DNA of 64,000 nucleotides from OM182 bacterium MED-G28. Its GTDB lineage: Bacteria; Pseudomonadota; Gammaproteobacteria; Pseudomonadales; Pseudohongiellaceae. Both the position numbers and the translations under genes were made by a program. Where the stretch lies: NCBI GenBank assembly GCA_002457215.1, contig NTJZ01000002.1, forward strand, positions 1 through 64,000. The letters run 5' to 3'. Below are positions 31,304 to 42,130 of the stretch, piece after piece; the stretch's first letter is position 1; each line of letters opens with the position of its first letter. Under the pieces are notes generated by a model that did not search any database, was not told the DNA's origin, and saw only the letters and a program-made list of their open reading frames with translations.

Positions 31304-32170
31304 CTATTCAGATGCTTCTTTTAGCATACGTTCTTGATACAGAGCTCGCAGTTGCTGAGTTATTGGGCCTGGTTTCCCATCTCCAATCTTATTTCCATCA
31401 ATAGAAATAACAGCCAACGCCATCGTGGTTGCGCTGGAAATAAATGCTTCATCAGCGGCCATTGCTTCTTCCACGGTAAAAAGCCTTTCATTAACGTCAA
31501 TCCCTGCGCTTTTTGAAATTTCCAACAATGTTCGCCGTCGAATACCCGGGAGAATAGAGTTTGATAAAGGACGTGTTATTAGTAAATTGTCTTTTACGAT
31601 ATAAGCTGAGGACGAAACCCCTTCGGTAACTTTTCCATCTTCAACCATCCATCCCTCTATTGCATTTTTTGATATCGCATCCTGTTTAGCCAGAACTTGG
31701 CCTAGTAAGTTTATCGATTTAATGTCACGGCGCTTCCAACGAAGGTCGGCTGTAGTAATAACCGAGATACCTGTTTTTATGTCAGGACTATTTAATATAT
31801 TCATTACCGAAGTGAAAGCTACAAAACTTGAATCAGTATCGTTAGGGAAAGGGAAGTCACGGTCGGCCACTCCACGAGTAACTTGTGAATACACGATTCC
31901 TTCTTTTAAATTATTCTTAATAATAAGTTGATTCATTACTGCCATATATTCTTCTTTGCAACATGGCCAGGCAATCGAGAGTTCAGCAAGTGATCTTTCT
32001 AGACGTTCTAAAAAGTATTGTTTATCTACAAGTTTTCCATTTATTACTGGCACTACCTCATAGATGCCGTCACCAAAAATAAAACCACGATCAAAAACAG
32101 AAATTACCGCGTTTTCCTCTTTTACATAATCGCCATTCACGTAAACGATCCTGTTAAGACTATTTTTCAT
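31304..32170 (-). CDS. D-amino acid aminotransferase-like PLP enzyme (class IV)
   Basis: Fold-type IV aminotransferase of 288 residues. The N-terminus VYVNGDYVKEENAVISVFDRGFIFGDGIYEV is a clear family signature. The PLP lysine lies in KSINLLGQVLAKQDA near residue 150, and phosphate-binding segments follow in SSSAYIVKDN and ILPGIRRR. It is closest in feel to D-alanine aminotransferase (Dat), which would supply D-glutamate or recycle D-amino acids, but branched-chain aminotransferase and aminodeoxychorismate lyase share the fold. It ends 26 bases from epmA (convergent) and lies 12 bases downstream of the GNAT gene, with which it is probably co-transcribed. Confidence 0.87.
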   Translation of the reverse strand: MKNSLNRIVYVNGDYVKEENAVISVFDRGFIFGDGIYEVVPVINGKLVDKQYFLERLERSLAELSIAWPCCKEEYMAVMNQLIIKNNLKEGIVYSQVTRGVADRDFPFPNDTDSSFVAFTSVMNILNSPDIKTGISVITTADLRWKRRDIKSINLLGQVLAKQDAISKNAIEGWMVEDGKVTEGVSSSAYIVKDNLLITRPLSNSILPGIRRRTLLEISKSAGIDVNERLFTVEEAMAADEAFISSATTMALAVISIDGNKIGDGKPGPITQQLRALYQERMLKEASE

Positions 32171-32182
32171 GCAATTATTTCC

Positions 32183-32695
32183 TTAGGAGCAGTTAAATTC
32201 ATTTGCAAAACTTCTCAATGCGCCACCATGTAAGCGTTGGACAGTCCAGCCATTCATTGGTATTGCGCCAATCGAACGGTAAAATTGAATTGAAGGTTCG
32301 TTCCAATCGAGTACCGACCACTCTACTCGCGAGCAATTGCGCTCAACGGCAAGTTTGGCAATATAGGAAAGCATACTTTTGCCAAATCCTTTGCCGCGCA
32401 TTTCTGGCCTCACATAAATATCTTCTAAGTAAATTCCAGGCCTCCCAGTGAACGTTGAGAAGTTATGAAAGAAGAGAGCATAGCCCACCGGTTGGGAATT
32501 GAACTCACCAATAAATACTTCAGCATAAGCTGTGGCGCCGAATAAGGTTTCCTCTAAGATTTCCGCAGTAGCCACAACCTCATGGCTGAGTTTCTCATAA
32601 TCTGCTAATTCCTGGATAAATCTAAGAATAAGCGGACAGTCCTCTATAGTGGTGCTTCGCAGCACGAAGTTATCAATTGTCGTTGTGAGAATCAT
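32183..32695 (-). CDS. GNAT family N-acetyltransferase
   Basis: Acetyl-CoA-dependent acetyltransferase of 170 residues. The GNAT fold is shown by LRSTTIEDCPLILRFIQELADYE at the N-terminus, the acetyl-CoA-binding YVRPEMRGKGFGKSML (R/Q-x-x-G-x-G/A) near residue 93 and the NEPSIQFYRSIGAIPM motif near 130. The pattern resembles diamine N-acetyltransferases (SAT/RimI-like), with aliphatic amines or amino acids as likely acceptors. The adjacent aminotransferase may share a transcript, 12 bases apart. Acceptor not determined. Confidence 0.88.
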   Translation of the reverse strand: MILTTTIDNFVLRSTTIEDCPLILRFIQELADYEKLSHEVVATAEILEETLFGATAYAEVFIGEFNSQPVGYALFFHNFSTFTGRPGIYLEDIYVRPEMRGKGFGKSMLSYIAKLAVERNCSRVEWSVLDWNEPSIQFYRSIGAIPMNGWTVQRLHGGALRSFANEFNCS

Positions 32696-32776
32696 GGATA
32701 CTTTTAAACACCTTGTTTGTAGGAAGATTGCTGGCTTATAGACTGATGTTGTCTACTATTCGCAGATTCCTAGGGC

Positions 32777-32785
32777 TGTTATAAT
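32777..32785 (+). promoter_or_regulatory. Extended -10 promoter element
   Basis: TGTTATAAT, a perfect extended -10 (TG-n-TATAAT), lies 188 bases before the isocitrate dehydrogenase start and points toward it. The hexamer 17 bases upstream is a poor -35, which extended -10 promoters tolerate. A long leader of about 180 bases would follow. Confidence 0.45.
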
Positions 32786-32966
32786 ACGCGCCTTTTTTTG
32801 GCCCGGCTTTTAATTAATTAATAGTTGGCCTCACTCTTACTAAGCAGTAAAGCCAATAATAGAATGCATCGCCAGCTGAAAGATTAACCAAAGCAAGGCA
32901 CATAGAACAAGAATCTAAGAACCGATTAAGGTCAGATTGGACTATGACGCAGTCATTCACAGTTAA

Positions 32967-35204
<2,238 letters not shown>

Positions 35205-35266
35205 GTCTCGAACACGCTTTAGAGACTAAAATCAAAGTAAGTATATGATATAGTTGATAAAAATAT

Positions 35267-35701
35267 TTAAGTGCGCGAGCTGACAAGTATGCCGAACGCA
35301 TCAATTTCCACTAGAACATTACCTAATTCAGTGATATCAATTGGTGGAGCTATAGAATCATCATGCTGTGCGAACACAAAAACTTTAAGCGCTTCATTAC
35401 GGCGAGTAGGCAGACTCGCAGTCTCCGAATCGAATCCTTGAGGAATAAATATACTTACCAAGTCGATATCGGTACCTGCTTCGGCAATAAATTGACGCTG
35501 GCTGGAATACCAGTCGGTCTTCGTTGCAGGAAATTCGTCTACTAGCTTTTGTGTGTAGACGAAAACAACATCAACCTGAGTAATGATGATCGCATTTGGG
35601 TCTAGCCGAGATGAAATATGAAGTGAATTCACTTCGGCCCGACTATTACTGACAAAAAGTAAAATAGTTATTACTGCAAAAACGCTGCTGATAAATTTCA
35701 C
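35267..35701 (-). CDS. Exported protein with RidA-like C-terminus (uncertain)
   Basis: Small protein of about 144 residues with a convincing signal peptide if translation starts at the GTG at 35701 (MKFISSVFAVITILLFVSNSRA). A TTG 15 bases upstream is the alternative. The C-terminal stretch EALKVFVFAQHDD and ELGNVLVEIDAFGI resembles the end of RidA/YjgF proteins, in which a valine-glutamate-isoleucine strand closes the fold. The middle part is not clearly RidA-like, and the catalytic Arg region is not obvious. No good ribosome-binding site is seen, and a strong terminator lies immediately upstream, so expression is doubtful. It may be a diverged or decaying gene. Confidence 0.45.
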   Translation of the reverse strand: MKFISSVFAVITILLFVSNSRAEVNSLHISSRLDPNAIIITQVDVVFVYTQKLVDEFPATKTDWYSSQRQFIAEAGTDIDLVSIFIPQGFDSETASLPTRRNEALKVFVFAQHDDSIAPPIDITELGNVLVEIDAFGILVSSRT

Positions 35702-35718
35702 AAATAGGTTACTCAATG

Positions 35719-35753
35719 AAAAAGGCCAGTAGGTTTTTCCCTACTGGCCTTTA
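35719..35753 (-). terminator. Rho-independent terminator
   Basis: A perfect 13-base-pair stem (arms AAAGGCCAGTAGG and CCTACTGGCCTTT) with a six-base loop. Read on the minus strand it ends in a run of five T, which suits termination of the leftward gene that ends at 35786. It sits directly in front of the start of the RidA-like gene. Confidence 0.8.
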
Positions 35754-35785
35754 TTTTATTCCTTTCTTAAAAGGGCAGAGGTTTT

Positions 35786-36796
35786 CTAGTTTTCCTCGGT
35801 TTCAACAACACCAGTATCAGACTTTGGTGAACCGTCGCCATTATTACCTAGAGACTCTTGGTATCTCCAGCCAGCCAGTATACCGACTAAGCCATGATTG
35901 CCTTCATGGCACGCATATTCGTACACCGGGTCTGCAGATACACGTAATGGAAATTTTGCAGACCAAGGTTGGTCCCATGAAAGAGGGTCGCTAACAGTAA
36001 AGTCATACTCAAGCGTATTATCGTCAAGCCTTCGAATCCGCTCTTCTACAACGGCTTCTTTAGACATCCCTCGAAGGTTATAGTCGTGATACCAATTTTG
36101 AGTATTAATCACCAAGGTGTCACCATCCCAACGGGCAATAGAGTCGCCTTCCCATTTTAACTGCTTAGTATGGTGCTCACTCTCCAACCGGATAATGCGA
36201 GCTGTATTCACCATTTCATTAAGAATCATGATGTGGTCTTCAGTCTGCACTAGCTGCATATTGTTATTATACGAACCTGGAATCATTGGCGGACCTGCAA
36301 CAAAGCCAACTAAACAGCGATCTACTGTAGTTCTTCCCTCAGGCCCTGCACTCTCGAATACCATTTGTCCGTAGGCTGCACGGCGCGCCTGTCCTGCCGC
36401 ATTAGTCCGCGGAGACCGTCCATTTGGCGGATCATAAATCAGTGAAGTTCGGCGATCGGCAACGGTATTCTCTCCTCGTTCATACCAGAAGTTATTGTAG
36501 GAAATAACACCGGGAGGATAGCCAGCACCGCCGACAGAATCGATGATCAAGTCTCGATTCTGTCTGCGTAATTCAAATTCTTCCCATTCTGCCGCTTGCT
36601 CAGGAGTAAGTGTTTCTAAATGCTCTAATTCTCTCGGGCGGTTCAGGGGAGTAATGGTCCTGAATGTGTAAGTACCCTGTAAATCCGGGTGGCCATACTC
36701 TGTTCTCGGAAAGTCATCGTTTTGACCGAGAGTAAGGGGTGTAACCAATGCAGTGGCTAATGCCAAAGACAGTTTGGTTAGGGCTCTGCTTTTCAT
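35786..36796 (-). CDS. Exported protein of unknown function
   Basis: Secreted protein of about 336 residues. The ATG at 36796 follows a GGAGG site and gives a clear signal peptide (MKSRALTKLSLALATALVTPLTLGQ). The mature part begins YGHPDLQGTYTFRTITPLNRPREL, then a charged LETLTPEQAAEWEEFELRR stretch, a NFWYERGENTVADRRTSLIYDPPNGR segment, a beta-rich core (GDSIARWDGDTLVINTQNWYH) and CHEGNHGLVGILAGWR near the C-terminus. This pattern occurs in many uncharacterised exported proteins of marine and soil proteobacteria. I know of no assigned activity. The final 25 residues are acidic and low-complexity. It is single and is followed by a strong terminator. Confidence 0.75.
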   Translation of the reverse strand: MKSRALTKLSLALATALVTPLTLGQNDDFPRTEYGHPDLQGTYTFRTITPLNRPRELEHLETLTPEQAAEWEEFELRRQNRDLIIDSVGGAGYPPGVISYNNFWYERGENTVADRRTSLIYDPPNGRSPRTNAAGQARRAAYGQMVFESAGPEGRTTVDRCLVGFVAGPPMIPGSYNNNMQLVQTEDHIMILNEMVNTARIIRLESEHHTKQLKWEGDSIARWDGDTLVINTQNWYHDYNLRGMSKEAVVEERIRRLDDNTLEYDFTVSDPLSWDQPWSAKFPLRVSADPVYEYACHEGNHGLVGILAGWRYQESLGNNGDGSPKSDTGVVETEEN

Positions 36797-37209
36797 TGGA
36801 ACCTCCAAATCTTGTTCTAATGCTAAAACTGGGTGGGAAAGACCTAATTTACTGAAAATACGCGGGTTGGAGCGGATTTTCAAGGAGAAATTAGTCACCA
36901 ATTGTTTCGAAACCCTAGATTTTTTACCTATTTTTTAGGCTTTTCGTAGAGCTGGCAGGACCAAGATTATTCCTGAATTTATCGAGTTTTCATCCAATTC
37001 CCATTAATCTTTAAATATTTATCATGTCCATGGCGTTATAGTTAAATCGTAGACTAAAACTATGCAAATTATTGGTCTGCAAATGCCTACTAAAAACATG
37101 CATCCTAATTTGGGCATAGCGCAAAAAAGGCTTTGCGGCTAAATTGAATTGCCTCAGGAGCTGGTTTATTCTTAAAAGCTATCAATTCAATGGCTAAGTA
37201 GATCTTTAT
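36797..37209. other. Intergenic region between divergent genes
   Basis: About 410 bases separate the divergent exported-protein and RnfD-like genes. It must hold both promoters. I see no protein-coding frame on either strand that looks real, no RNA gene and no strong hairpin. The part next to 36800 carries the GGAGG site of the leftward gene. Confidence 0.5.
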
Positions 37210-38832
37210 ATGTCGTCTAAAGCTATGCGTAATCGCGGTAAATATAGATCTAATCCAGCAGATAGGACGATTTCAGGCTCTCCATTAGGCCTTAATGGTC
37301 TGTTAGGCAGTTTCAAAATTCCCCTAACGCTTATCGTAGCGTTGGCGATACTCGCGGCGACTCCCCGTGTTCAAGGTAATGACGTTTTATTCTGGTCTTT
37401 TGTAGGGGCATTATTGTTTCTAGCGGCCGGGTTTACCTATTTGTTGCTGATGAGCAGGAGATTGGGGGAAGAACGCTCCTTTGACGTAATTCTTAGACCT
37501 CAGCACTACATACAAGCTATGGTGCAATTCAGCGTCTATGCATATTGGGGCTACTATTGGCGTCCTGTTTATGACCATGCCTGGTTGATCATTGCTCAAA
37601 TAATTTTTGCCTATGCGTTCGATATGATGCTGGCTTGGTCACGCCGCCAAAAATACACGCTTGGTTTTGGGCCGATCCCAATCATTTTCAGCATTAACCT
37701 ATTTCTCTGGTTTAGAGACGACTGGTTTTATATGCAGTTTTTGATGATTGCATTGGGATTCATGGGTAAAGAATATGTTCGGTGGCAGCGAGAAGGGCAA
37801 AATGTTCATATTTTCAATCCATCTGCTTTTGCCCTCGGATTGTTTTCTTTGGTGCTTATTTTTACAAATACCACCCATTTAACCTGGGGTCAGGAAATTG
37901 CATCTACTTTAACTCTTGCTCCAAATATTTACGCCTTCTTATTCCTTATTGGTCTAGTCGTAATGTATTTCTTTTCGATCACTCTTGTTGCTGGTATGGC
38001 AGCAATTTCACTGTTTGTGCTTAGTGCGATTTACAGTGCGGCAAGCGGAGTTCCCTACTTCTTGGATTCAGAAATTCCAGCAGCAGTATTTCTTGGCTTG
38101 CATTTACTAGTCACTGACCCATCGACATCCCCCCGCACACCGCTTGGTAAAACACTATTTGGAATTCTTTATGGATTGGGGGTATTTGCGCTCTATACAC
38201 TGCTAGGTGCGCTAGGTGCTCCTACTTTTTATGACAAGCTGCTTTGTGTGCCCTTGTTAAACCTGAGTGTTATCGCCATCGACAACGCAGTGCGTTCAAT
38301 CAGATCAAGAAATCTATTAAATCTATGGAAAGAAAATTGGTTTGGAGGTAGAGCTAATTTAGCGCATATGGGTGTTTGGATAATTGTATTCGGCTCAATG
38401 TCGTTTGTTGGAAAGACAGATAGCAAGCATACTGGAGACAGCCTTCCTTTTTGGCAGCAAGCCTGCAGTGATGGTTTATCAAATGCCTGCACAAGGTTGG
38501 TGCAATTAGAAAATACTTACTGCGCAGATAATGCGGCTTGGGCTTGCAACGAATTAGGTGTTCAATATAGGGAGGGTTCTATTGTTGAGCAAGATGAAGC
38601 ATTAGCTTTTGATTATTTTTCTCAATCTTGCGAACTTAAATTCAGAGCTGCGTGTGTAAATTTACTCAGTGAAAATTCTTTCTTACAAAGAAACCCGCAT
38701 GAACTTGATTTACGCCTATTACTAAGAGAAGGTGGGCTCAATTTAATGGAGCTACCCTTGAATGAATTGTATGCAAGAGCTTGTGATCATAATTGGTCAT
38801 TCGCCTGCGACAATACACTGGTAAGATTGTGA
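37210..38832 (+). CDS. RnfD/NqrB-like polytopic membrane protein with cysteine-rich Sel1 tail
   Basis: Protein of 540 residues in two parts. Residues about 35-400 contain nine or ten membrane helices. Two sites recall RnfD/NqrB quinone-flavin subunits: HIFNPSAFALGL near residue 202, and LVTDPSTSPRTPLGKTLFGILYG near 302, which aligns with the ATDPVTAATTNKGKLIFG region of RnfD. The SGAT flavinylation site of true RnfD/NqrB is not found. Residues about 415-540 are exported or cytoplasmic Sel1/TPR-like repeats with regularly spaced Cys (QQACSDGLSNACTRL, DYFSQSCELKFRAAC, ARACDHNWSFAC), like Hcp-type disulfide-rich repeats. The stop overlaps the next gene's start by four bases. No other rnf or nqr subunit is present, so function is unknown. 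Confidence 0.72.
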   Translation: MSSKAMRNRGKYRSNPADRTISGSPLGLNGLLGSFKIPLTLIVALAILAATPRVQGNDVLFWSFVGALLFLAAGFTYLLLMSRRLGEERSFDVILRPQHYIQAMVQFSVYAYWGYYWRPVYDHAWLIIAQIIFAYAFDMMLAWSRRQKYTLGFGPIPIIFSINLFLWFRDDWFYMQFLMIALGFMGKEYVRWQREGQNVHIFNPSAFALGLFSLVLIFTNTTHLTWGQEIASTLTLAPNIYAFLFLIGLVVMYFFSITLVAGMAAISLFVLSAIYSAASGVPYFLDSEIPAAVFLGLHLLVTDPSTSPRTPLGKTLFGILYGLGVFALYTLLGALGAPTFYDKLLCVPLLNLSVIAIDNAVRSIRSRNLLNLWKENWFGGRANLAHMGVWIIVFGSMSFVGKTDSKHTGDSLPFWQQACSDGLSNACTRLVQLENTYCADNAAWACNELGVQYREGSIVEQDEALAFDYFSQSCELKFRAACVNLLSENSFLQRNPHELDLRLLLREGGLNLMELPLNELYARACDHNWSFACDNTLVRL

Positions 38833-39821
38833 GTAAAGACAGTAAAGTATCTAGCACTACTCAAGAAAATCTGAAAAGTTTTAATAATAAACAATCAGTC
38901 TCAGGCAAAGTGCCAGGTCGTACAGTAGGGTTTAGCGTAATGTCAACACTTATCATCGCAGCGGCTTTTTGGATGAAGTTGCAAAGCGCTTCTAATCAAT
39001 TTTTGGATACAGCGCTAGGCTCACTAGTTGATGTTCCTGGGTTCAAGAGCGACGCATGGTATCTTCCCGAAGACAGTCTATTCGGGTTTGTCGAAATTGC
39101 TGCCGGTGAATTTATAATGGGAAGTAACCCTGCTCTTGATCGGCTGGCTTATGAGAATGAACGCTGGTCGAGTTTGCAAAGGCGAGGAAGGGTTGAACTG
39201 CCTATCTATTACATTAATCGCTTTGAAACTACACACGCGCAATTCAACGCATATTTGGCAGAAAAAAACATGCCAAATCGATTATCGGCCGGCAATGGAG
39301 ATCTCAACCATCCTGTAACTAATATCACTTGGCCTGAAGCTGTAGCCTACGCAAAATGGCTGGATATGAAATTGCGTAGCTCTGCAACAACGCCAGTTGC
39401 ATTAAAATCAATGCTGGATAATGGCGCAAGGGTCTCGTTACCAAATGAAGCGGAGTGGGAAAAAGCTGCACGCGGCACAGATGGGCGTGTTTTCCCCTGG
39501 GGATCACAACCTACTTCTGAATACGCGAATTTCAATAGCGGTGCCCCTCGTAGCGTGGGAGAAGTGGTCTGTAGCGGCTGTGCCAATGGCCTATCGGATA
39601 TGGCGGGGAATGTATGGGAAATGACCCGCAGCCCATTCCAGGAATATCCTTATAATTCCGACGATGATGCTGAGAACCTTGACGAAGACGCACTTTGGAT
39701 CATGCGTGGCGGTTCTTTTGCCGATGGGCTGAACAATATCCGAACTGCCGTACGAGGTGGAGTGGACCCTGGCGTCCGCAACGCAACTATTGGGTTTCGA
39801 GTGGTAATAAGTCAACTCTGA
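38829..39821 (+). CDS. Membrane-anchored SUMF1-fold protein (FGE/EgtB/PvdO-like)
   Basis: Protein of about 330 residues. A GTG at 38829 overlaps the preceding stop as GTGA, implying translational coupling; a farther ATG-type start at 38793 would overlap by 40 bases. One transmembrane helix lies near residues 38-55. The rest is a SUMF1 domain starting FVEIAAGEFIMGSNP and including THAQFNAYLAEK, HPVTNITWPEAVAYAKWL, RVSLPNEAEWEKAARGTDGRVFPWG, CANGLSDMAGNVWEMT and WIMRGGSFADGLNNIRTAVRGG. The C-terminal cysteines that formylglycine-generating enzymes need are missing, so it is probably not a sulfatase activator. It likely works with the upstream RnfD-like protein outside the inner membrane. Confidence 0.82.
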   Translation: MSKDSKVSSTTQENLKSFNNKQSVSGKVPGRTVGFSVMSTLIIAAAFWMKLQSASNQFLDTALGSLVDVPGFKSDAWYLPEDSLFGFVEIAAGEFIMGSNPALDRLAYENERWSSLQRRGRVELPIYYINRFETTHAQFNAYLAEKNMPNRLSAGNGDLNHPVTNITWPEAVAYAKWLDMKLRSSATTPVALKSMLDNGARVSLPNEAEWEKAARGTDGRVFPWGSQPTSEYANFNSGAPRSVGEVVCSGCANGLSDMAGNVWEMTRSPFQEYPYNSDDDAENLDEDALWIMRGGSFADGLNNIRTAVRGGVDPGVRNATIGFRVVISQL

Positions 39822-39950
39822 TAGACCAAACTTACTTTCCTTGTAGAACCAGACCCTACCTACTCGTTTTACTCTCTCCATGGAAATGGATTTGACGCAA
39901 TTAAATTGCGCCTCCGGCTAATTGAGTCTAGTTAAGGATAAAAGGCAAAC

Positions 39951-39990
39951 AAAAAATGGTGGAGAGCTCTAAATACACCATCATTTTTTA
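39951..39990. terminator. Probable bidirectional terminator
   Basis: AAAAAATGGTG is matched by CACCATCATTTTTT across a loop of about 12 bases, with a two-base bulge. It lies between the ends of the SUMF1 gene and the convergent S9 peptidase gene, with A-rich and T-rich flanks on each side. Confidence 0.5.
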
Positions 39991-39992
39991 AA

Positions 39993-42098
39993 CTAGTTAA
40001 CTCGATATTTCTCAAACCATGTCATGATTCTTTGAGAAACATCCATCATAAACTTAGGTTCTCTTGGTCCGTGGGGAGTTCTGGGATAGATAATCATTTC
40101 CGTATCGACCTCCAGCCATTTTAGTGAATTGTAAAATTCCTGACTTTGACCGATTGGTACTCTCAAGTCTTCCTGACCATGAATGACTTGCGTTGGTGTC
40201 ACCACATCTTGAATATGATTAATAGCAGAAGAGCGCTGATAGATTTCGAGGTTTTCCCAAAAGAAGTCACCCATATGTTCAATTAAATAATCTCTAATAT
40301 CGGTGGTCGTCGACATGCTGACTAAATTTGAAAGCCCAGCTCCCATGCTTGCAGCGTTGAAGCGGTCTGTTTGGGTAACAGCATATGATGTAATGTACCC
40401 GCCGTAGCTCCACCCCATTAAGAATTGATTGTCAGGATCTCCAATTCCCATTTCAATCACTAAATCCAGACCTGCTAGTAAATCTTGAAGATCGCCTTGA
40501 CCCCAATCTAAGGCAGTAGCTTCCCTAAATTCATAGCCATAACCAGTTGAACCTCTTGGGTTTGGTCGGAGGATAGCGTAACCGTTCTGCACAAAATATT
40601 GAGCCATGTAGATATCTGGTCCGCCAGTAAATCTTTCTGTATAAACACCCGATGGCCCGCCATGGACATTCAGAATAATGGGATAGCTAAGACCTTCTTG
40701 ATAATCGATGGGATACGTCAGCAGTCCTTCAATTTCTTTTCCATCTGGTGCAGTCCAATTTAACAACTCAGTTTTTCCCATAGCTGGAATTTCAATTTCA
40801 GCATGGATATTTGTAATCTGATTAGCATCTTTTGAATTTGTACCTTGAACGAAGATGTCCCATGGCTTATCCGTCGATTCCCAAGTGTAAGTAAAGCGAT
40901 CACTGTCACGCGCTAGCGACAAATTGCCGGCTACTCCGCTGTTCGGAGTAATTGTTCTAATATTGTCACCGCGAAGAGGCAAACCAATGATGGCTCTCCC
41001 CGTGCCTATAGTTTCAGTCAGAAACAATTCATCACTGTCTTTAGACCATCCGGCTATGTTGGCGCTGCGATTTGGAGTTTCCACTAGCATTCTATTATCG
41101 CCGCCACTGGATGGAATTACATAAACATCATTAAGTGAAATCAAATTTGGTTCAGATCCTGATGAGGTATAAGCAATCCAGTTACCGTCAGGTGACCAAA
41201 AAGGACTGCTTTCTACGCCATTACCGGCAACCAGCGACCGTACCTGACCTAGGTGGAGTAGTTCTTTCGGCTCTTCTATATCTGTCCCGTCGTTTGCGCT
41301 GGCTTCAATAATCGAGGATGAACTCGGTACGGTTACTATTGAGATGTCTCCATGCTGATTTGCGACATTCAGATCTGCCGTGGGCTTGTGAGAAAACACA
41401 ATTTCCTCGCCGTCGGGCGACCAAGAAAAATCACCTACAACAAGCTCTCCCGCAGTTATCTGCACCGATTTTGAAGATTTGGAAATCCTATCACTCATAG
41501 GAACAACATGCAGATGACTAAACCGAGGTTGCTGGTCGACGAGAATCACATCGCGTTTTTCTTCTATCTCCCTTTCTCGCTCTTCGCTGAATGGATCTTG
41601 CATGAAGAATGCTATGCGATCTCCCGAAGGTGACCATTTGTATGCACTAACATTGTTTTCTGCATCAGTAAGCTGTCGTGCTTCTCCACCAAATAACGGC
41701 ATAACCCACACTTGCGATTTCGCACTATCACCTTCTCCACGCTTGCTGATAAAACTTAGGTGTTCACTATCTGGCGAAAATGCAGGTGCACTGGCAGAAA
41801 AATTTCCACGAGTGTATTGGGTATTTCGTGAACCATCGGCTGTGGCTATCCAAATGTGGGTTTGGAATTCTGAATCACTACCTTCCATTAGCGGCGTATT
41901 TACTACATATGCAATATATTCCCCATCAGGTGAGATTGCTGTGCCCTGAATACGACGAAATTGCATCGATAATTCAGGCGTCCATCCGATCATTGAGTCG
42001 TCGGAATTGCTTTGCGAGAAGGCGTTACCAGAAAAGGCGATCGCTAGTGCAAATATGGCGCTAATCCGGAATACTGTCTTCGAAATGTTGTTTTTCAT
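39993..42098 (-). CDS. S9 family prolyl oligopeptidase-type peptidase
   Basis: Exported serine peptidase of 701 residues with a signal peptide (about 28 residues ending in NAFS). A seven-bladed beta-propeller of WD40/TolB-like repeats (for example DGEYIAYVVNTPL, SPDSEHLSFIS, WSPDGEEIVFS) covers about residues 35-430. The C-terminal alpha/beta hydrolase has the nucleophile in MGWSYGGYITSY, the Asp in HGQEDLRVPIGQS and the His in YPRTPHGPREP. Acylaminoacyl-peptidase and dipeptidyl-peptidase types share this layout, so specificity is unknown. It faces the SUMF1 gene and is followed upstream, on the same strand, by the PQQ-propeller gene 32 bases away. Confidence 0.9.
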   Translation of the reverse strand: MKNNISKTVFRISAIFALAIAFSGNAFSQSNSDDSMIGWTPELSMQFRRIQGTAISPDGEYIAYVVNTPLMEGSDSEFQTHIWIATADGSRNTQYTRGNFSASAPAFSPDSEHLSFISKRGEGDSAKSQVWVMPLFGGEARQLTDAENNVSAYKWSPSGDRIAFFMQDPFSEEREREIEEKRDVILVDQQPRFSHLHVVPMSDRISKSSKSVQITAGELVVGDFSWSPDGEEIVFSHKPTADLNVANQHGDISIVTVPSSSSIIEASANDGTDIEEPKELLHLGQVRSLVAGNGVESSPFWSPDGNWIAYTSSGSEPNLISLNDVYVIPSSGGDNRMLVETPNRSANIAGWSKDSDELFLTETIGTGRAIIGLPLRGDNIRTITPNSGVAGNLSLARDSDRFTYTWESTDKPWDIFVQGTNSKDANQITNIHAEIEIPAMGKTELLNWTAPDGKEIEGLLTYPIDYQEGLSYPIILNVHGGPSGVYTERFTGGPDIYMAQYFVQNGYAILRPNPRGSTGYGYEFREATALDWGQGDLQDLLAGLDLVIEMGIGDPDNQFLMGWSYGGYITSYAVTQTDRFNAASMGAGLSNLVSMSTTTDIRDYLIEHMGDFFWENLEIYQRSSAINHIQDVVTPTQVIHGQEDLRVPIGQSQEFYNSLKWLEVDTEMIIYPRTPHGPREPKFMMDVSQRIMTWFEKYRVN

Positions 42099-42130
42099 AA
42101 AAGCCAGCGCTCCTTTGTGAGAATTGAAAA

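Noticed and set aside
35205-35250. Hairpin AGTCTC/GAGACT after the isocitrate dehydrogenase gene as terminator
   Set aside because: The stem is only six base pairs with a long loop and a short A/T tail, too weak to call.
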